Shown: positions 35,554 through 45,416, counted from the stretch's first letter. The stretch: 64,000 nt of DNA from Curtobacterium sp. MCBD17_032 (GCF_003234855.1 NZ_QKTO01000006.1:62001-126000); one strand, 5' to 3'. The notes: generated by a model from the letters alone, not told the origin. A program made the numbers and translations.

Positions 35554-37095
35554 TCAGTGCGCGGCGGTCGGGATGCTGCCGGTGGTGCCGGCCCCGGCCT
35601 GCTCGAGGCGGGCGACGCGCACGGACTGGCGGTTGATGAGCAGTCCGCTCGCGATCGCCACGACCACGAGCACGCCGGCCGAGATGGCGAAGGCCGCGTG
35701 GTAGCCGTCGAGGGTCGCCTGCGCCTGCTGCAGCGCCGTCGGTGCCGCGGTCAGGCCGGCGAGGCTGTCCTCGACCACGTTCGCGAAGATCGTCGACAGC
35801 AACGCGGTCCCGATCGAGCCGCCGATCTGCTGCATGGTGTTCACCGTCGCGGAGGCGACACCGGCGTCCGCACGGGCGACCCCGGTCGTCGCGGTGTTCA
35901 TCGCCGACGAGAAGATCGTGCCCATGCCGAGACCGATGACGACGAGGGCCGGCAGGACCGTGCCCGCGTACGAGCTGTCGAGGTCGGTGCGGAGGAGCAG
36001 GAGGAGTCCCGTCGCGGCGACGAGCCCGCCGGCGAAGATGAGCACCTTCGGTCCGACGCGGGGCAGCAGGCGTCCGCCGATCTGCGTGGCGGAGATCATG
36101 ATCGACAGCGGCATCGGCAGGAACGCCAGGCCCGTCTGCAGCGCCGAGAACCCGAGCGTCTGCTCGAGGTAGTAGGTCAGGAACAGGAAGATGCCGAACA
36201 TGCCGATCGCGACGAGGCCGATCGCGACGAACGAACCACCGCGGTCGCGGTCGAGGACGACGCGGAGCGGCAGCAGCGGGTGCGCGACCCGGGTCTCGAT
36301 GACGACGAACGCCGCGATGAGCAGCACGCCACCGACGAGCATGCCGATCGTGAGCGGGGCGTCCCAACCGTTGGTCTCGGCGTTCGAGAAGCCGTAGACG
36401 ACCCCGACGAGACCGGCGGTGATGGTGATGACCCCGGCGACGTCGATGCGCGGACGCTCCACCTTCGGGGGCTTCGCCATGAAGACGAGTGCACCGATGA
36501 CGCCGAGGACCGCGAAGACCACGTTGACGTAGAGGCACCAGCGCCACGACGCGTACTCGGTCAGGACGCCGCCGAGCAGCAGACCGATCGCGGCACCGGA
36601 CCCGGCGATCGACCCGAAGATGCCGAACGCACGCCCGCGCTCCTTCGGGTCGCGGAAGGTGGTGGTCAGCATGCCGAGGGCGGACGGGGCGAGCAGCGCA
36701 CCGAAGACGCCCTGCAGCGCGCGGGCGGCGACGAGCAGTCCGAACGAGTCGGCCAGTCCGCCGAGCACGGAGGCGACGGCGAACCCGACCAGGCCGATGA
36801 TGAAGGTGTTCTTCCGGCCGAACAGGTCGCCGAGACGACCGCCGAGCAGGAGCAGTGAGCCGAACGCGAGCGAGTACGCCGTCACGATCCACTGGCGCTG
36901 GTCGGTGGCGAATCCGAGGTCCTCCTGCGCAGAGGGCAGCGCGATGTTCACGATGGTCGCGTCGAGGACGACCATGAGCTGGGCGAGCGCGATGACCGCC
37001 AGGGCGATCCAGCGGTGGTCGGTGCGGGCCGGGGTGGTGCCCGCGGTCGTCGGCGTCGCTCCTGTGGGAGCGGGCGCGGTCTGTTCTGCCGTCAC
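35554..37095 (-). CDS. DHA2-family (EmrB/QacA-like) 14-TM MFS exporter
   Basis: A 513-residue drug:H+ antiporter with 14 helices. WIALAVIALAQLMVVLDATIVNIALPSAQEDLGF is the classic DHA2 helix 1, followed by LLLLGGRLGDLFGRKNTFI with motif A. The GTG start (37095) has AAGGAGG five bases upstream. It is divergent from a TetR gene with two shared operator elements, the usual arrangement for inducible multidrug efflux. Confidence 0.9.
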   Translation of the reverse strand: MTAEQTAPAPTGATPTTAGTTPARTDHRWIALAVIALAQLMVVLDATIVNIALPSAQEDLGFATDQRQWIVTAYSLAFGSLLLLGGRLGDLFGRKNTFIIGLVGFAVASVLGGLADSFGLLVAARALQGVFGALLAPSALGMLTTTFRDPKERGRAFGIFGSIAGSGAAIGLLLGGVLTEYASWRWCLYVNVVFAVLGVIGALVFMAKPPKVERPRIDVAGVITITAGLVGVVYGFSNAETNGWDAPLTIGMLVGGVLLIAAFVVIETRVAHPLLPLRVVLDRDRGGSFVAIGLVAIGMFGIFLFLTYYLEQTLGFSALQTGLAFLPMPLSIMISATQIGGRLLPRVGPKVLIFAGGLVAATGLLLLLRTDLDSSYAGTVLPALVVIGLGMGTIFSSAMNTATTGVARADAGVASATVNTMQQIGGSIGTALLSTIFANVVEDSLAGLTAAPTALQQAQATLDGYHAAFAISAGVLVVVAIASGLLINRQSVRVARLEQAGAGTTGSIPTAAH

Positions 37096-37161
37096 GACAG
37101 CCTCCTTCTCGAAGGGATGAAGGGGAGGGGCGCGCGCCGTCGGGCGTCCCGGAGGAGGGTG

Positions 37162-37226
37162 AAGCGGATGCAGGACATCCGCTTGTGGTCACTGTACATC
37201 GAAACGGAGCAACCGCATCCGCTTGT
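37162..37226. promoter_or_regulatory. Double TetR operator region
   Basis: AAGCGGATG (37162-37170) and CATCCGCTT (37176-37184) form a perfect inverted repeat with five-base spacer. The sequence CATCCGCTTGT recurs 40 bp later (37176-37186 and 37216-37226). The pair lies between the exporter (start 37095) and the TetR gene (start 37255), so it can control both. Confidence 0.7.
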
Positions 37227-37254
37227 TCCCAGCCGGGTCGATTACATTCACTGT

Positions 37255-37914
37255 GTGAGCACCACCGGACCCGCCGCCGACCTCGACCGGCCCCTCCGTG
37301 CCGACGCGGCGCGGAACCGCGAACTGATCCTGCAGACGGCACGGAAGTGCTTCGCGGAGCGCGGCCTGTCGGTGACCCTGAATGACATCGCCCACGAGGC
37401 CGGGGTCGGTGTCGGCACCGTCTACCGACGTTTCGCCGACAAGGACTCCCTGATCGCGGCCCTGCTCAGCGCCAAGTTCGAGGCGCTGAACGCCGCGGCC
37501 GCGGCCGCGGCCGAGGAGACCGACCCCCGGGAGTCGCTCCGCCTGTACCTGATGGGGGTGTTCGCCTTCCGCGCCCGCGACCGAGCGCTCGCCGACGCGA
37601 TCGTCCGCGCGGGCAAGGCCCGACCGTCGGTCATGCAGGAGCGGGACCGTCTCGAGCAGCAGGTCGCCGAGATCATCCGTCGTGCCCGCGAGGCCGGGGT
37701 CGTCCGGCCGGGCTTCGACGCCCGTGACCTGCCCATCCTCACGACGATGGTCGGTGCCGTGGCGGACGCGACCCGGAGCCACGACCCGGAGGCCTGGAAG
37801 CGTTACGCCCAGGTCCTCGTCGACGGCGTGCTGCCGCAGGCCCGGCAGGACCCGATGGTCGGCGAGCCGCTCGACCGCGACGCCCTCGAGCGGTCGATGC
37901 AGCCGCAGCCCTGA
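37255..37914 (+). CDS. TetR-family regulator of the adjacent exporter
   Basis: A 219-residue TetR protein. The HTH is CFAERGLSVTLNDIAHEAGVGVGTVYRRFADKDSLI (about residues 33-68), followed by an Ala/Glu helix AAAAAAAEETDPRES. GTG at 37255 has a TACATT hexamer six bases upstream, indicating a leaderless message. The divergent exporter is the obvious target. Confidence 0.88.
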   Translation: MSTTGPAADLDRPLRADAARNRELILQTARKCFAERGLSVTLNDIAHEAGVGVGTVYRRFADKDSLIAALLSAKFEALNAAAAAAAEETDPRESLRLYLMGVFAFRARDRALADAIVRAGKARPSVMQERDRLEQQVAEIIRRAREAGVVRPGFDARDLPILTTMVGAVADATRSHDPEAWKRYAQVLVDGVLPQARQDPMVGEPLDRDALERSMQPQP

Positions 37915-37962
37915 CCGCCGAGCGACGCGGGTCCACCCCGGCCTGCGCGTGCCTCGCGAGCG

Positions 37963-39594
37963 CTACAACCAGCTCGGCAGCCAGTAGTGCGACCGGATGA
38001 AGTCCCACGACACCTGCATCGCGGTCCACATCGGGTACCAGTAGGCCGACGCGAGCACCACGACGACCAGGTACACGCCGAGACCGAGCAGCGCCCGCGT
38101 CCGCCGCTGTCGGGGATCGTCGCGCGACCCGATCAGGTGTGCGATCGCCGCGGCCAGTGCCATCACGAGGAACGGTTCGAAGGTGACCGTGTAGAACTGG
38201 AACACCGTCCGGTCCAGGTACATCAGCCAGGGCAGGTACCCCGCGCCGATGCCGATGAGGACGAGTCCGTACTCCCAGCGCCGACGCGTGACGAACAGCA
38301 CGAGCAGCACCACGGCCGCGATCACCGAGGCGTACCAGACGAACGGGTTCGCGATCCCGGTGATCGCCGCACCGCACCGGTCGAACCCGCAGCCGTCCTG
38401 GCCCGCGTCCGTGCCCTGGTAGTACATCGACGTGGGGCGTTGCATGACGAGCCACAGCAGCGGGTTCGCCTGGTACGAGTGCGGCGTGTGCAGGCCGATG
38501 TTGAACGCGTAGATCTCCGACTGGTAGTGCCACCAGTTCTGCAGGCTGTCGGGCACCCACGCGAGCACGCCCGTCCAGCGCTGGCCGCCGCTGCCGATCC
38601 AGTCGCGGTCCCAGCCGCCCTTCGTCAGGAACCACCCGGACCACGAGGCCAGGTAGGTGACCGCGGCGACGGGCACGGTGAGCAGGAACGTGACGGGTGC
38701 CTGCTGCAAGGCCGCACTCGACGACCAGAACGCCACACCCGCCCGCCGTCGGAGCATCATGTCGCTGAGGACCGAGTACACGGCGAAGAACGCCAGGAAG
38801 TACACGCCGGTCCACTTCGTCGCCGACGCCAGGCCGAGCGCGAACCCCATCGCGAGCAGCCACGGTCGCCACCACAGCACGGGGCCCCAGAGCGTGGCCC
38901 GTCCGGCCGCTGCCCGCCGGTCGGTCCACCGGTCGAGCTGCCGGGCGGACCAGCGCCGGTCGAGCAGCAGGGCGCCGAAGCCGAGCACGACGAAGAACGT
39001 GACGATGCCGTCGAGCAGCGAGACCCGGGACATCACGATCGCCTGCCCGTCCACCGCCAGGAACCCGCCGGCGAGCGTCCCGACGAGCGTCGAGCGGAAC
39101 AAGGACTGCGCGATGACGGCGATCAGGAACACGGTCGCGATGCCGAGCACGGCGACCGTGAACCGCCACCCGAACGCGTTGTCCGGCCCGAACACCAGCA
39201 TCCCCAGGCCGATGAGGTACTTGCCGAGCGGCGGGTGCGCGATGAACTCGGCAGCCCGCGAGTAGATGTCGGTCTGCCCGCTCGCGAACCGGTCGTCGGT
39301 CGTGGGTGCGGCGTCGTCGCTCGGGTTCGCCGGCCAGGTGCCCTCGTACCCGAGGTGCACGATCGACCAGCTGTCCTTGACGTAGTACGTCTCGTCGAAC
39401 ACCAGCGAGTGCGGCCGCCCGAGGTCGACCAGGCGGAGCAGCGCGGCCAGGACCGTCACCGCGACCGGGCCGCCCCACCGCCAGACGGCCACCCGCCAAC
39501 CGACGGAGAGCACGCGGGCCCACCAGTCGTCGAGCCACGAGCCACGGGGGACGTCCGGCACGGTCTGCTTCGGGTCGGCCAGGTCCGTGGTCAC
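37963..39594 (-). CDS. Dolichyl-phosphate-mannose--protein mannosyltransferase (Pmt)
   Basis: A 543-residue GT39 membrane enzyme that transfers mannose from polyprenyl-phosphate-mannose to secreted proteins. The catalytic Asp-Glu pair lies in LVFDETYYVKDSW in the first external loop. HPPLGKYLIGLGMLVFG and SATKWTGVYFLAFF are Pmt motifs, and about 11 hydrophobic segments follow. GTG at 39594 is preferred over ATG at 39603 because TAGGAT sits seven bases before the GTG. It is divergent from rsmI, a pairing seen in other actinobacteria. Probable substrates are Sec-exported lipoproteins and envelope proteins. Confidence 0.9.
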   Translation of the reverse strand: MTTDLADPKQTVPDVPRGSWLDDWWARVLSVGWRVAVWRWGGPVAVTVLAALLRLVDLGRPHSLVFDETYYVKDSWSIVHLGYEGTWPANPSDDAAPTTDDRFASGQTDIYSRAAEFIAHPPLGKYLIGLGMLVFGPDNAFGWRFTVAVLGIATVFLIAVIAQSLFRSTLVGTLAGGFLAVDGQAIVMSRVSLLDGIVTFFVVLGFGALLLDRRWSARQLDRWTDRRAAAGRATLWGPVLWWRPWLLAMGFALGLASATKWTGVYFLAFFAVYSVLSDMMLRRRAGVAFWSSSAALQQAPVTFLLTVPVAAVTYLASWSGWFLTKGGWDRDWIGSGGQRWTGVLAWVPDSLQNWWHYQSEIYAFNIGLHTPHSYQANPLLWLVMQRPTSMYYQGTDAGQDGCGFDRCGAAITGIANPFVWYASVIAAVVLLVLFVTRRRWEYGLVLIGIGAGYLPWLMYLDRTVFQFYTVTFEPFLVMALAAAIAHLIGSRDDPRQRRTRALLGLGVYLVVVVLASAYWYPMWTAMQVSWDFIRSHYWLPSWL

Positions 39595-39672
39595 GCGCAG
39601 CATCCTACGGAGGCCGTGCATGCGTCGGCTGCGCTGTCCACAGGTGACCGGCGCGGCGACGACAATGGGGAC

Positions 39673-40494
39673 GTGATCGTCCTCGCAGCAACCCCCATCG
39701 GCAACCTCGGTGACGCCTCCCGTCGACTCGTGGAGACGCTGTCGAACGCCTCCGTGGTCGCCGCCGAGGACACCCGGACCGCGATCCACCTCATGCGTGC
39801 CCTGGGCATCGAGAACCGTCCGCGGCTCATCGCGCTCCACGAGCACAACGAACGGGAGCGTGCTGCGGAGGTCGTCGAGCTCGCCCGGGAGGACGACGTC
39901 GTGGTGCTCACCGACGCGGGCATGCCGGCGATCAGCGACCCCGGCTTCCCGCTGGTCGAGGCCGCCGCCGCCGCGGGCGTCACCGTCACCGCCGTCCCCG
40001 GCCCGAGCGCCGTGCTCACCGCACTCGCCCTGTCCGGGCTGCCGACCGACCGGTTCACGTTCGAGGGGTTCCCGACCCGGAAGGCCGGGGAGCGGCGTCG
40101 CGTCTTCGCGTCGCTGGCCGGCGAGCAGCGCACGATGGTCTTCTTCGAGTCCCCGCACCGGATCGCCGACACGCTCGGGGACATGGCCGCCGGCTTCGGT
40201 GCCGACCGGCGCGCCGCGGTCTGCCGGGAGCTCACCAAGCTGCACGAGGAGGTCCGTCGCGGCACCCTCGCCGAGCTCACCGCCTGGGCGGCGGACGGGG
40301 TCCGCGGCGAGATCTGCGTCGTGGTCGCCGGCGCCAGCGGGTCGGGTGAGGACGCCACGATCGAGGACGGCGTCCGCCTCGTGCTCGAGCGGGTCGCCGC
40401 GGGCGCGCGCATGAAGGAGGCGGCCGCCGCGGTCGCCGACGCGACCGGCCTGTCCAAGCGGGACCTGTACGAGGGCGCGCTCGCCGCGCGGTGA
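39673..40494 (+). CDS. rsmI: 16S rRNA (cytidine(1402)-2'-O)-methyltransferase
   Basis: A 273-residue SAM-dependent enzyme that 2'-O-methylates C1402 in the ribosomal P site. Tetrapyrrole-methylase fold motifs are VLAATPIGNLGDASRR (start), AAEDTRT, LTDAGMPAISDPGF and VPGPSAVLTALALSGLP. The C-terminal HTH-like segment (KEAAAAVADATGLSKRDLYEGAL) is typical. It starts with GTG. One GCCTCCCGTC (39715-39724) lies in the coding sequence. A 46-bp palindromic terminator follows by one base. Confidence 0.92.
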   Translation: MIVLAATPIGNLGDASRRLVETLSNASVVAAEDTRTAIHLMRALGIENRPRLIALHEHNERERAAEVVELAREDDVVVLTDAGMPAISDPGFPLVEAAAAAGVTVTAVPGPSAVLTALALSGLPTDRFTFEGFPTRKAGERRRVFASLAGEQRTMVFFESPHRIADTLGDMAAGFGADRRAAVCRELTKLHEEVRRGTLAELTAWAADGVRGEICVVVAGASGSGEDATIEDGVRLVLERVAAGARMKEAAAAVADATGLSKRDLYEGALAAR

Positions 40495-40495
40495 G

Positions 40496-40541
40496 CCGGA
40501 CGGGAGGCCCGTGGCGGCGCCGCCACGGGCCTCCCGTCCGG
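40496..40541 (+). terminator. 46-bp perfect palindrome terminator
   Basis: Two 23-base arms meet with no unpaired loop at 40518/40519. Both arms hold the 10-mer (40499-40508 and 40529-40538). It begins one base after the rsmI stop and separates it from metG. Confidence 0.88.
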
Positions 40542-40602
40542 TCATCCACAGGCGGCCGGGAGGCGCGTCACGCGGTTTCGAGTCGCCTCTAGGATGGTCG
40601 GC

Positions 40603-42180
40603 ATGGCCGACGGCAGCTCGTTCTCGATCACCACGCCGATCTTCTACGTCAACGACGTGCCCCACATCGGGCACGCGTACACGGAGGTCGCCGCGGACGT
40701 CCTCGCGCGCTGGCACCGGCAGCGCGGCGACGACACCTGGCTGCTCACGGGCACCGACGAGCACGGCCAGAAGATCCTCCGGACGGCCTCGGCGAACGAC
40801 GTCACCCCGAAGGAGTGGGCGGACCGGCTGGTCACCGACGCCTGGAAGCCGCTGCTCGACACCGTCGACGTCGCGAACGACGACTTCATCCGCACCACCG
40901 ACGAGCGGCACGAGCGCGGCGTGACGGCGTTCCTGCAGAAGCTGTACGACGACGGCTACATCTACGCGGGCGAGTTCGAGGGCTTCTACTGCGTGGGCTG
41001 CGAGGAGTACAAGCAGCCGAGCGACCTCGTGCCCGGCACCGGTCCGTACGAGGGCCAGCAGGTCTGCGCGATCCACTCCATCCCGGTGGAGGTCCTCGCC
41101 GAGCGGAACTACTTCTTCCGCATGTCGGACTTCGAGCAGCGCCTGCTCGACCTGTACGAGTCGAACCCGCAGTTCATCCAGCCGGAGAGCGTCCGCAACG
41201 AGATCGTGTCGTTCGTCAAGCAGGGCCTGCGCGACCTGTCCATCTCGCGGTCGAGCTTCGACTGGGGCATCCAGATCCCGTGGGACTCCGACCACGTCCT
41301 CTACGTCTGGTTCGACGCACTCCTCAACTACGTCACCGCGCTCGGCTACGGCACGGACGACGACGAGGCCTTCCGGCGTCTCTGGCCGAGCGTGCACATC
41401 GTGGGCAAGGACATCGCCCGCTTCCACGCCGTCATCTGGCCGGCGATGCTCATGGCCGCCGGGCTGCCCGTGCCGGAGCGCGTGTTCGGCCACGGGTGGC
41501 TGCTCGTCGGCGGCGAGAAGATGTCCAAGTCGAAGCTGACCGGCATCGCCCCGAGCGAGATCACCGACACCTTCGGGTCGGACGCCTTCCGCTACTACTT
41601 CCTGCGCGCCATCACCTTCGGGCAGGACGGCAACTTCAGCTGGGAGGACATCTCGGCGCGGTACCAGGCGGAGCTCGCGAACGGGTTCGGCAACCTGGCG
41701 TCCCGTATCGTCGCCATGCTGAACCGCTACTTCGACGGCGCCGTCCCCGAACGTGGGGAACGCAGCGAGTCCGACGCCGCGATCGACGCCCTCGCGCAGT
41801 CCGTGACGGAGCGTGCGGACGCCGCGATCGAGGCCTTCGCGCCGCACGACGCGATCAGCACGATCTGGGAGCTCGTCGACGCCCTGAACGGCTACATCAC
41901 CGAGCAGGAGCCGTGGGCCCTCGCCAAGGACGACGCGCAGCGCGAGCGGCTCGCGACCGTGCTCGTCACGGCGCTCCGCGGGCTCGGGACCGTCGCGGTC
42001 CTGGTGTCGCCCGTCATGCCGAAGGCGACGGAGAAGCTCTGGGCGTCGATCGGTGCCGGTGGGTCGATCGCCGAGCAGCGCATCGACCGCGCCTGGGAGT
42101 GGCAGGGTTCCGACACGGTGACGCCGCTCGCCGCCGGGCTCTTCCCGCGCATCGAGCAGCCGGAGCAGGGCGCCGCGTGA
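40603..42180 (+). CDS. metG: Methionyl-tRNA synthetase
   Basis: A 525-residue class I synthetase charging tRNA-Met. HIGH is at residues 21-24 and KMSKS at 306-310. FYCVGCEEYK marks the connective-peptide Cys region. There is no C-terminal tRNA-binding dimerisation domain, consistent with a monomeric form. ATG at 40603 is chosen because TAGGAT lies seven bases upstream; ATG at 40594 overlaps that hexamer. It leads an operon with tatD and rsmA through GTGA and ATGA overlaps. Confidence 0.95.
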   Translation: MADGSSFSITTPIFYVNDVPHIGHAYTEVAADVLARWHRQRGDDTWLLTGTDEHGQKILRTASANDVTPKEWADRLVTDAWKPLLDTVDVANDDFIRTTDERHERGVTAFLQKLYDDGYIYAGEFEGFYCVGCEEYKQPSDLVPGTGPYEGQQVCAIHSIPVEVLAERNYFFRMSDFEQRLLDLYESNPQFIQPESVRNEIVSFVKQGLRDLSISRSSFDWGIQIPWDSDHVLYVWFDALLNYVTALGYGTDDDEAFRRLWPSVHIVGKDIARFHAVIWPAMLMAAGLPVPERVFGHGWLLVGGEKMSKSKLTGIAPSEITDTFGSDAFRYYFLRAITFGQDGNFSWEDISARYQAELANGFGNLASRIVAMLNRYFDGAVPERGERSESDAAIDALAQSVTERADAAIEAFAPHDAISTIWELVDALNGYITEQEPWALAKDDAQRERLATVLVTALRGLGTVAVLVSPVMPKATEKLWASIGAGGSIAEQRIDRAWEWQGSDTVTPLAAGLFPRIEQPEQGAA

Positions 42181-43106
42181 CCGACGCGCACGTCCGTGCA
42201 CGCGGTGGCGACGGGAGTGGGCAGAAGCGGGACCTGACGTACCCGCCGTTGCCGCAGGCCCTGTCGGTGCCCGTGTACGACAACCACACCCACATGGAGA
42301 TCGCCGACGGCGTCGGAGACGGCGGAGACGGTCCGCTCGCGTTCGGCGAGCACCTCGACCGCGCCGCGAGCGTCGGTGTCCGCGGTGTCGTCCAGGTCGG
42401 CACGGACCTGGCCACCTCGCAGTGGTCCGCGGCGATCGCAGCGCAGGACCCCCGTGTCCTCGCGGCGGTCGCACTGCACCCGAACGAAGCGCCGGTGCTC
42501 GACGAGCAGGGGCTCCTCGACGAGCACCTCGCCGGCATCGAGGCGCTCGCGGGGCTGCCGCGCGTCCGGGCGATCGGTGAGACGGGGCTCGACTTCTTCC
42601 GGACCGGTGAGGACGGCCGGACCGCCCAGGTCCGGTCGTTCGAGGAGCACATCCGGATCGCCAAGGAGCACGACCTCGCGCTGACCATCCACGACCGCGA
42701 CGCCCACGACGCCGTCGTCGAGGTCCTCGAGCGCGTCGGCGCCCCGGAGCGCACGGTCTTCCACTGCTTCTCCGGCGGCACCGAACTCGCCCGGCTCTGC
42801 GCCGAGCGCGGGTGGTACATGTCCTTCGCCGGGACCGTCACCTTCAAGAACGCGCAGGACCTGCGAGAGGCCCTGCACGTCGCACCGCGCCACCTCGTCA
42901 TGGTCGAGACCGACGCCCCGTTCCTGACGCCGACGCCGTTCCGCGGCCGGCCGAACGCGCCGTACCTCATCCCGATCACGGTGCGGTCGATGGCCGAGAC
43001 CCTCGGGACCGACCCCGCGACGCTCGCCGAGCAGATCGCGGCCAACACCGAGCTCGTGTACGGCCCGTGGGACGACGAGCCGACCACGGTGGGGGAGTCG
43101 TCATGA
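42177..43106 (+). CDS. tatD: TatD-family metal-dependent DNase
   Basis: A 309-residue TIM-barrel hydrolase of the YcfH/TatD group, acting as a 3'-5' exonuclease or deoxyribonuclease in relatives. Metal ligands are visible in [12 protein letters not shown] (the usual HxH appears as HTH), [28 protein letters not shown] and [11 protein letters not shown]. About 30 extra residues precede the barrel. GTG overlaps the metG stop by four bases. Confidence 0.9.
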   Translation: MTDAHVRARGGDGSGQKRDLTYPPLPQALSVPVYDNHTHMEIADGVGDGGDGPLAFGEHLDRAASVGVRGVVQVGTDLATSQWSAAIAAQDPRVLAAVALHPNEAPVLDEQGLLDEHLAGIEALAGLPRVRAIGETGLDFFRTGEDGRTAQVRSFEEHIRIAKEHDLALTIHDRDAHDAVVEVLERVGAPERTVFHCFSGGTELARLCAERGWYMSFAGTVTFKNAQDLREALHVAPRHLVMVETDAPFLTPTPFRGRPNAPYLIPITVRSMAETLGTDPATLAEQIAANTELVYGPWDDEPTTVGESS

Positions 43107-43966
43107 GTGCCCTCCTCGGTCCGGCGGAGATCCGCGACCTCGCGGCGACGCTCGACGTCACCCCGACGAAGAAGCTCGGCCAGAACTTCGTGCACGACGC
43201 CAACACCGTCCGACGCATCGTCTCCGTCGCGGGTGTGACGCCGGAGTCGCGCGTGCTCGAGGTCGGTCCGGGGCTCGGGTCCCTGACGCTCGGGCTGACC
43301 GAGACCGGCGCTCCCGTGACCGCCGTCGAGATCGACGCCCGGCTCGCCGCGCACCTGCCGACGACCGTCGCCGCGATGCAGCCCGGCGCCCGCCTCACGG
43401 TCGTCCACCAGGACGCGCTCCAGGTGTCCGCCGAGGACCTGCCCGTGGCGCCGACGCACCTCGTCGCGAACCTGCCGTACAACGTCTCCGTGCCGGTGCT
43501 CCTGCACCTCCTCGCCACCTTCCCGTCCCTCGTCCGGTCGCTCGTCATGGTGCAGGCCGAGGTCGGCTACCGGCTCGCGGCGGACCCGGGCAGCAAGGTC
43601 TACGGCTCCCCGAGCGTCAAGGCAGCCTGGTACGGCTCGTGGCGGATCGCCGGCCAGGTCAGCCGTCAGGTGTTCTGGCCCGTGCCGAACGTGGACAGCG
43701 TGCTCGTCGGCTTCGACCGGCACGACCCGCCGGGGGACGAACAGCTGCGGTCGCGGGTCTTCACCCTCGTCGACGCGGCGTTCCAACAGCGACGGAAGAT
43801 GCTCCGCCAAGCGCTGTCCGGCGTCCTCGGCGGGAGTGCACACGCATCTGAGGTCCTCGAAGCGGCCGGCATCGCGCCGACCGCCCGCGGTGAGGAGCTC
43901 GGCATCGACGACTTCGTGCGCCTCGGCCGGACCGTCCTCGCAGCCGCCGGCGGCGCCGGGTCCTGA
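43103..43966 (+). CDS. rsmA: 16S rRNA dimethyladenosine transferase
   Basis: A 287-residue KsgA/RsmA enzyme that dimethylates A1518 and A1519 of 16S r[28 protein letters not shown] (SAM motif I), VVHQDAL and the catalytic NLPYNVSVP are all present. It overlaps tatD by four bases (ATGA). In many relatives ispE follows directly; here ispE lies about 6 kb away. Confidence 0.94.
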   Translation: MSALLGPAEIRDLAATLDVTPTKKLGQNFVHDANTVRRIVSVAGVTPESRVLEVGPGLGSLTLGLTETGAPVTAVEIDARLAAHLPTTVAAMQPGARLTVVHQDALQVSAEDLPVAPTHLVANLPYNVSVPVLLHLLATFPSLVRSLVMVQAEVGYRLAADPGSKVYGSPSVKAAWYGSWRIAGQVSRQVFWPVPNVDSVLVGFDRHDPPGDEQLRSRVFTLVDAAFQQRRKMLRQALSGVLGGSAHASEVLEAAGIAPTARGEELGIDDFVRLGRTVLAAAGGAGS

Positions 43967-44020
43967 CCCGGCCACACACGCACGGGCGTCTGGCTCGGTC
44001 GTGGTGGGTACGCTCGCTCC

Positions 44021-44560
44021 ATGACCGACGACGTCGTCCGCTCGCACGCGCGGGGCATCCCCGCCGACCGGGTGCTCGCGGCCACCGGTGCCGCGCCGGA
44101 CGACTGGTACGACCGCCTGGACGGCGACGGCGGGCGCACGATCGGGCACACCGCCATCGCCGCCTGGCTCGTCGGGCAGGGCGTCGACCCGTGGTGGGCG
44201 CAGAGCGTCGCCGTCGGGTACGAGCAGTCCCGCGGGCTCCGCGTGCCCGGGCAACGCGCCGACGGCACGTTCGCCGTCTCGGCCTCACGGCAGGTCGACG
44301 GCGACCGGGAGACGGTGCTCGACCGCGCGGTCGTCGTCGCGTCCGCCGCGCTCGGGCACGACCCGACGTCGGAGCGCCGGGGCGGGAAGCGTCCGTCCGC
44401 GCGGTGGACGTCCGCCGACCGCGAGTCGGTGCTGGTCACGACCGAGGACGGCCCCCGCCCGGGCACCGTCCGGCTGTCGGCGACGCGTGAACGCCTGACC
44501 GGTCCGGAGCGGATGCCCGAGGCGAAGGCCGCGCTGCGGGACCTGCTCGCCGCGGTCTGA
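44021..44560 (+). CDS. DUF4287-domain protein
   Basis: A 179-residue protein with the DUF4287 signature GRTIGHTAIAAWLVGQGVDPWWAQSVAVGYEQSRGLR (residues about 38-74). The C-terminal half resembles START/SRPBCC-associated tails. Function is unknown. TACGCT lies six bases before ATG, suggesting a leaderless message. It is the first gene of the block that separates rsmA from ispE. Confidence 0.78.
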   Translation: MTDDVVRSHARGIPADRVLAATGAAPDDWYDRLDGDGGRTIGHTAIAAWLVGQGVDPWWAQSVAVGYEQSRGLRVPGQRADGTFAVSASRQVDGDRETVLDRAVVVASAALGHDPTSERRGGKRPSARWTSADRESVLVTTEDGPRPGTVRLSATRERLTGPERMPEAKAALRDLLAAV

Positions 44561-44574
44561 GCCGCAGGGCGGGC

Positions 44575-45315
44575 TCAGTGCTCGCGGCCCGCCATCATCT
44601 CGAGGATCTGCTGGTGGGTGCCGTCACGCTCGGCCCACCGGAGCGGCTGGACGTCCTGCACGAGGACCTCCGTGGTCCCGCCGGTCTCGATGATCGTCAT
44701 CACCTCGTCCGCGAAGGCGTCGAGCGGCATGCCGCCGAAGTCCGCACCACCCATCAGGTCGGTCTGCACGGCCGGCGGTGCGAGTTCGAGCACCTCGACC
44801 GTGGTGCCGGCGAGCTGCTGTCGGAGTGCCTGCGTGTACGAGTGCACGCCGGCCTTGGTGGCGCTGTAGGTCGGGGTCGCGGTGAGCGGTACGAACGCGA
44901 GCCCCGACGACACCGTCATGACGGTGGCGGCCGGGCGGGTGAGCAGGTGCGGCAGGAACGCGTCGATCAGGCGGATCGTCCCGACCAGGTTCGTCTGGAT
45001 CGTCTCGATGGCGTCCTCGATGTGGCCGGGGTCGCGGAGGTCCTCGTTCCGCATGATGCCCGACATCGTCACGAGGGTGTCGAGTCCGGGGTGTGCGGCG
45101 AGGACCTGGTCGGCGGCCGCCCGGATCGAATCGGCATCGGCGACGTCGACCTGGACCGTGCCGAGGCCGTGCTCCTCGGCGAGGGAGTCGAGCAGGGCCT
45201 GTCGGCGCCCGCCGATGACGACGGTGCTGCCCGCGGCCTGCAGGCGGAGCGCGAGCGCCAGGCCGATGCCCGAGGTCGCGCCGGGGATGAAGACGGTGCT
45301 GTTGGTGGTGTCCAT
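44575..45315 (-). CDS. SDR-family oxidoreductase (DltE-like)
   Basis: A 246-residue classical short-chain dehydrogenase. VFIPGATSGIGLALALRL gives the TGxxxGxG-type motif (GATSGIG), NLVGTIRLIDAFLPHLL the structural Asn, and YSATKAGVHSYTQAL the catalytic Tyr and Lys, with SS before it. NAD(P)H-dependent reduction of an unknown carbonyl substrate is likely. It is divergent from an XRE regulator, a pairing seen repeatedly in actinobacteria, and should be its target. Confidence 0.88.
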   Translation of the reverse strand: MDTTNSTVFIPGATSGIGLALALRLQAAGSTVVIGGRRQALLDSLAEEHGLGTVQVDVADADSIRAAADQVLAAHPGLDTLVTMSGIMRNEDLRDPGHIEDAIETIQTNLVGTIRLIDAFLPHLLTRPAATVMTVSSGLAFVPLTATPTYSATKAGVHSYTQALRQQLAGTTVEVLELAPPAVQTDLMGGADFGGMPLDAFADEVMTIIETGGTTEVLVQDVQPLRWAERDGTHQQILEMMAGREH

Positions 45316-45366
45316 GACGACCACGATGCCCGCGCCGTGTCGACGCATCCAGAGCCCGCACATCGG

Positions 45367-45381
45367 GGGACCGCCGGTCCC
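45367..45381. promoter_or_regulatory. Candidate XRE operator
   Basis: GGGACCGCCGGTCCC is a perfect six-base inverted repeat with a three-base centre, in the 101-bp gap between the divergent SDR and XRE genes. GGTTCCC follows at once as a third, imperfect half site. Binding by the XRE protein is inference. Confidence 0.5.
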
Positions 45382-45416
45382 TGGTTCCCGGCCGCGCCGA
45401 GCAGCAGACTGGACGC

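Noticed and set aside
37163..37255. Upstream start for the TetR gene at 37015
   Set aside because: It would make the operator and the divergent exporter's 5' end coding; GTG at 37255 has a well-placed -10 hexamer and yields normal TetR length.
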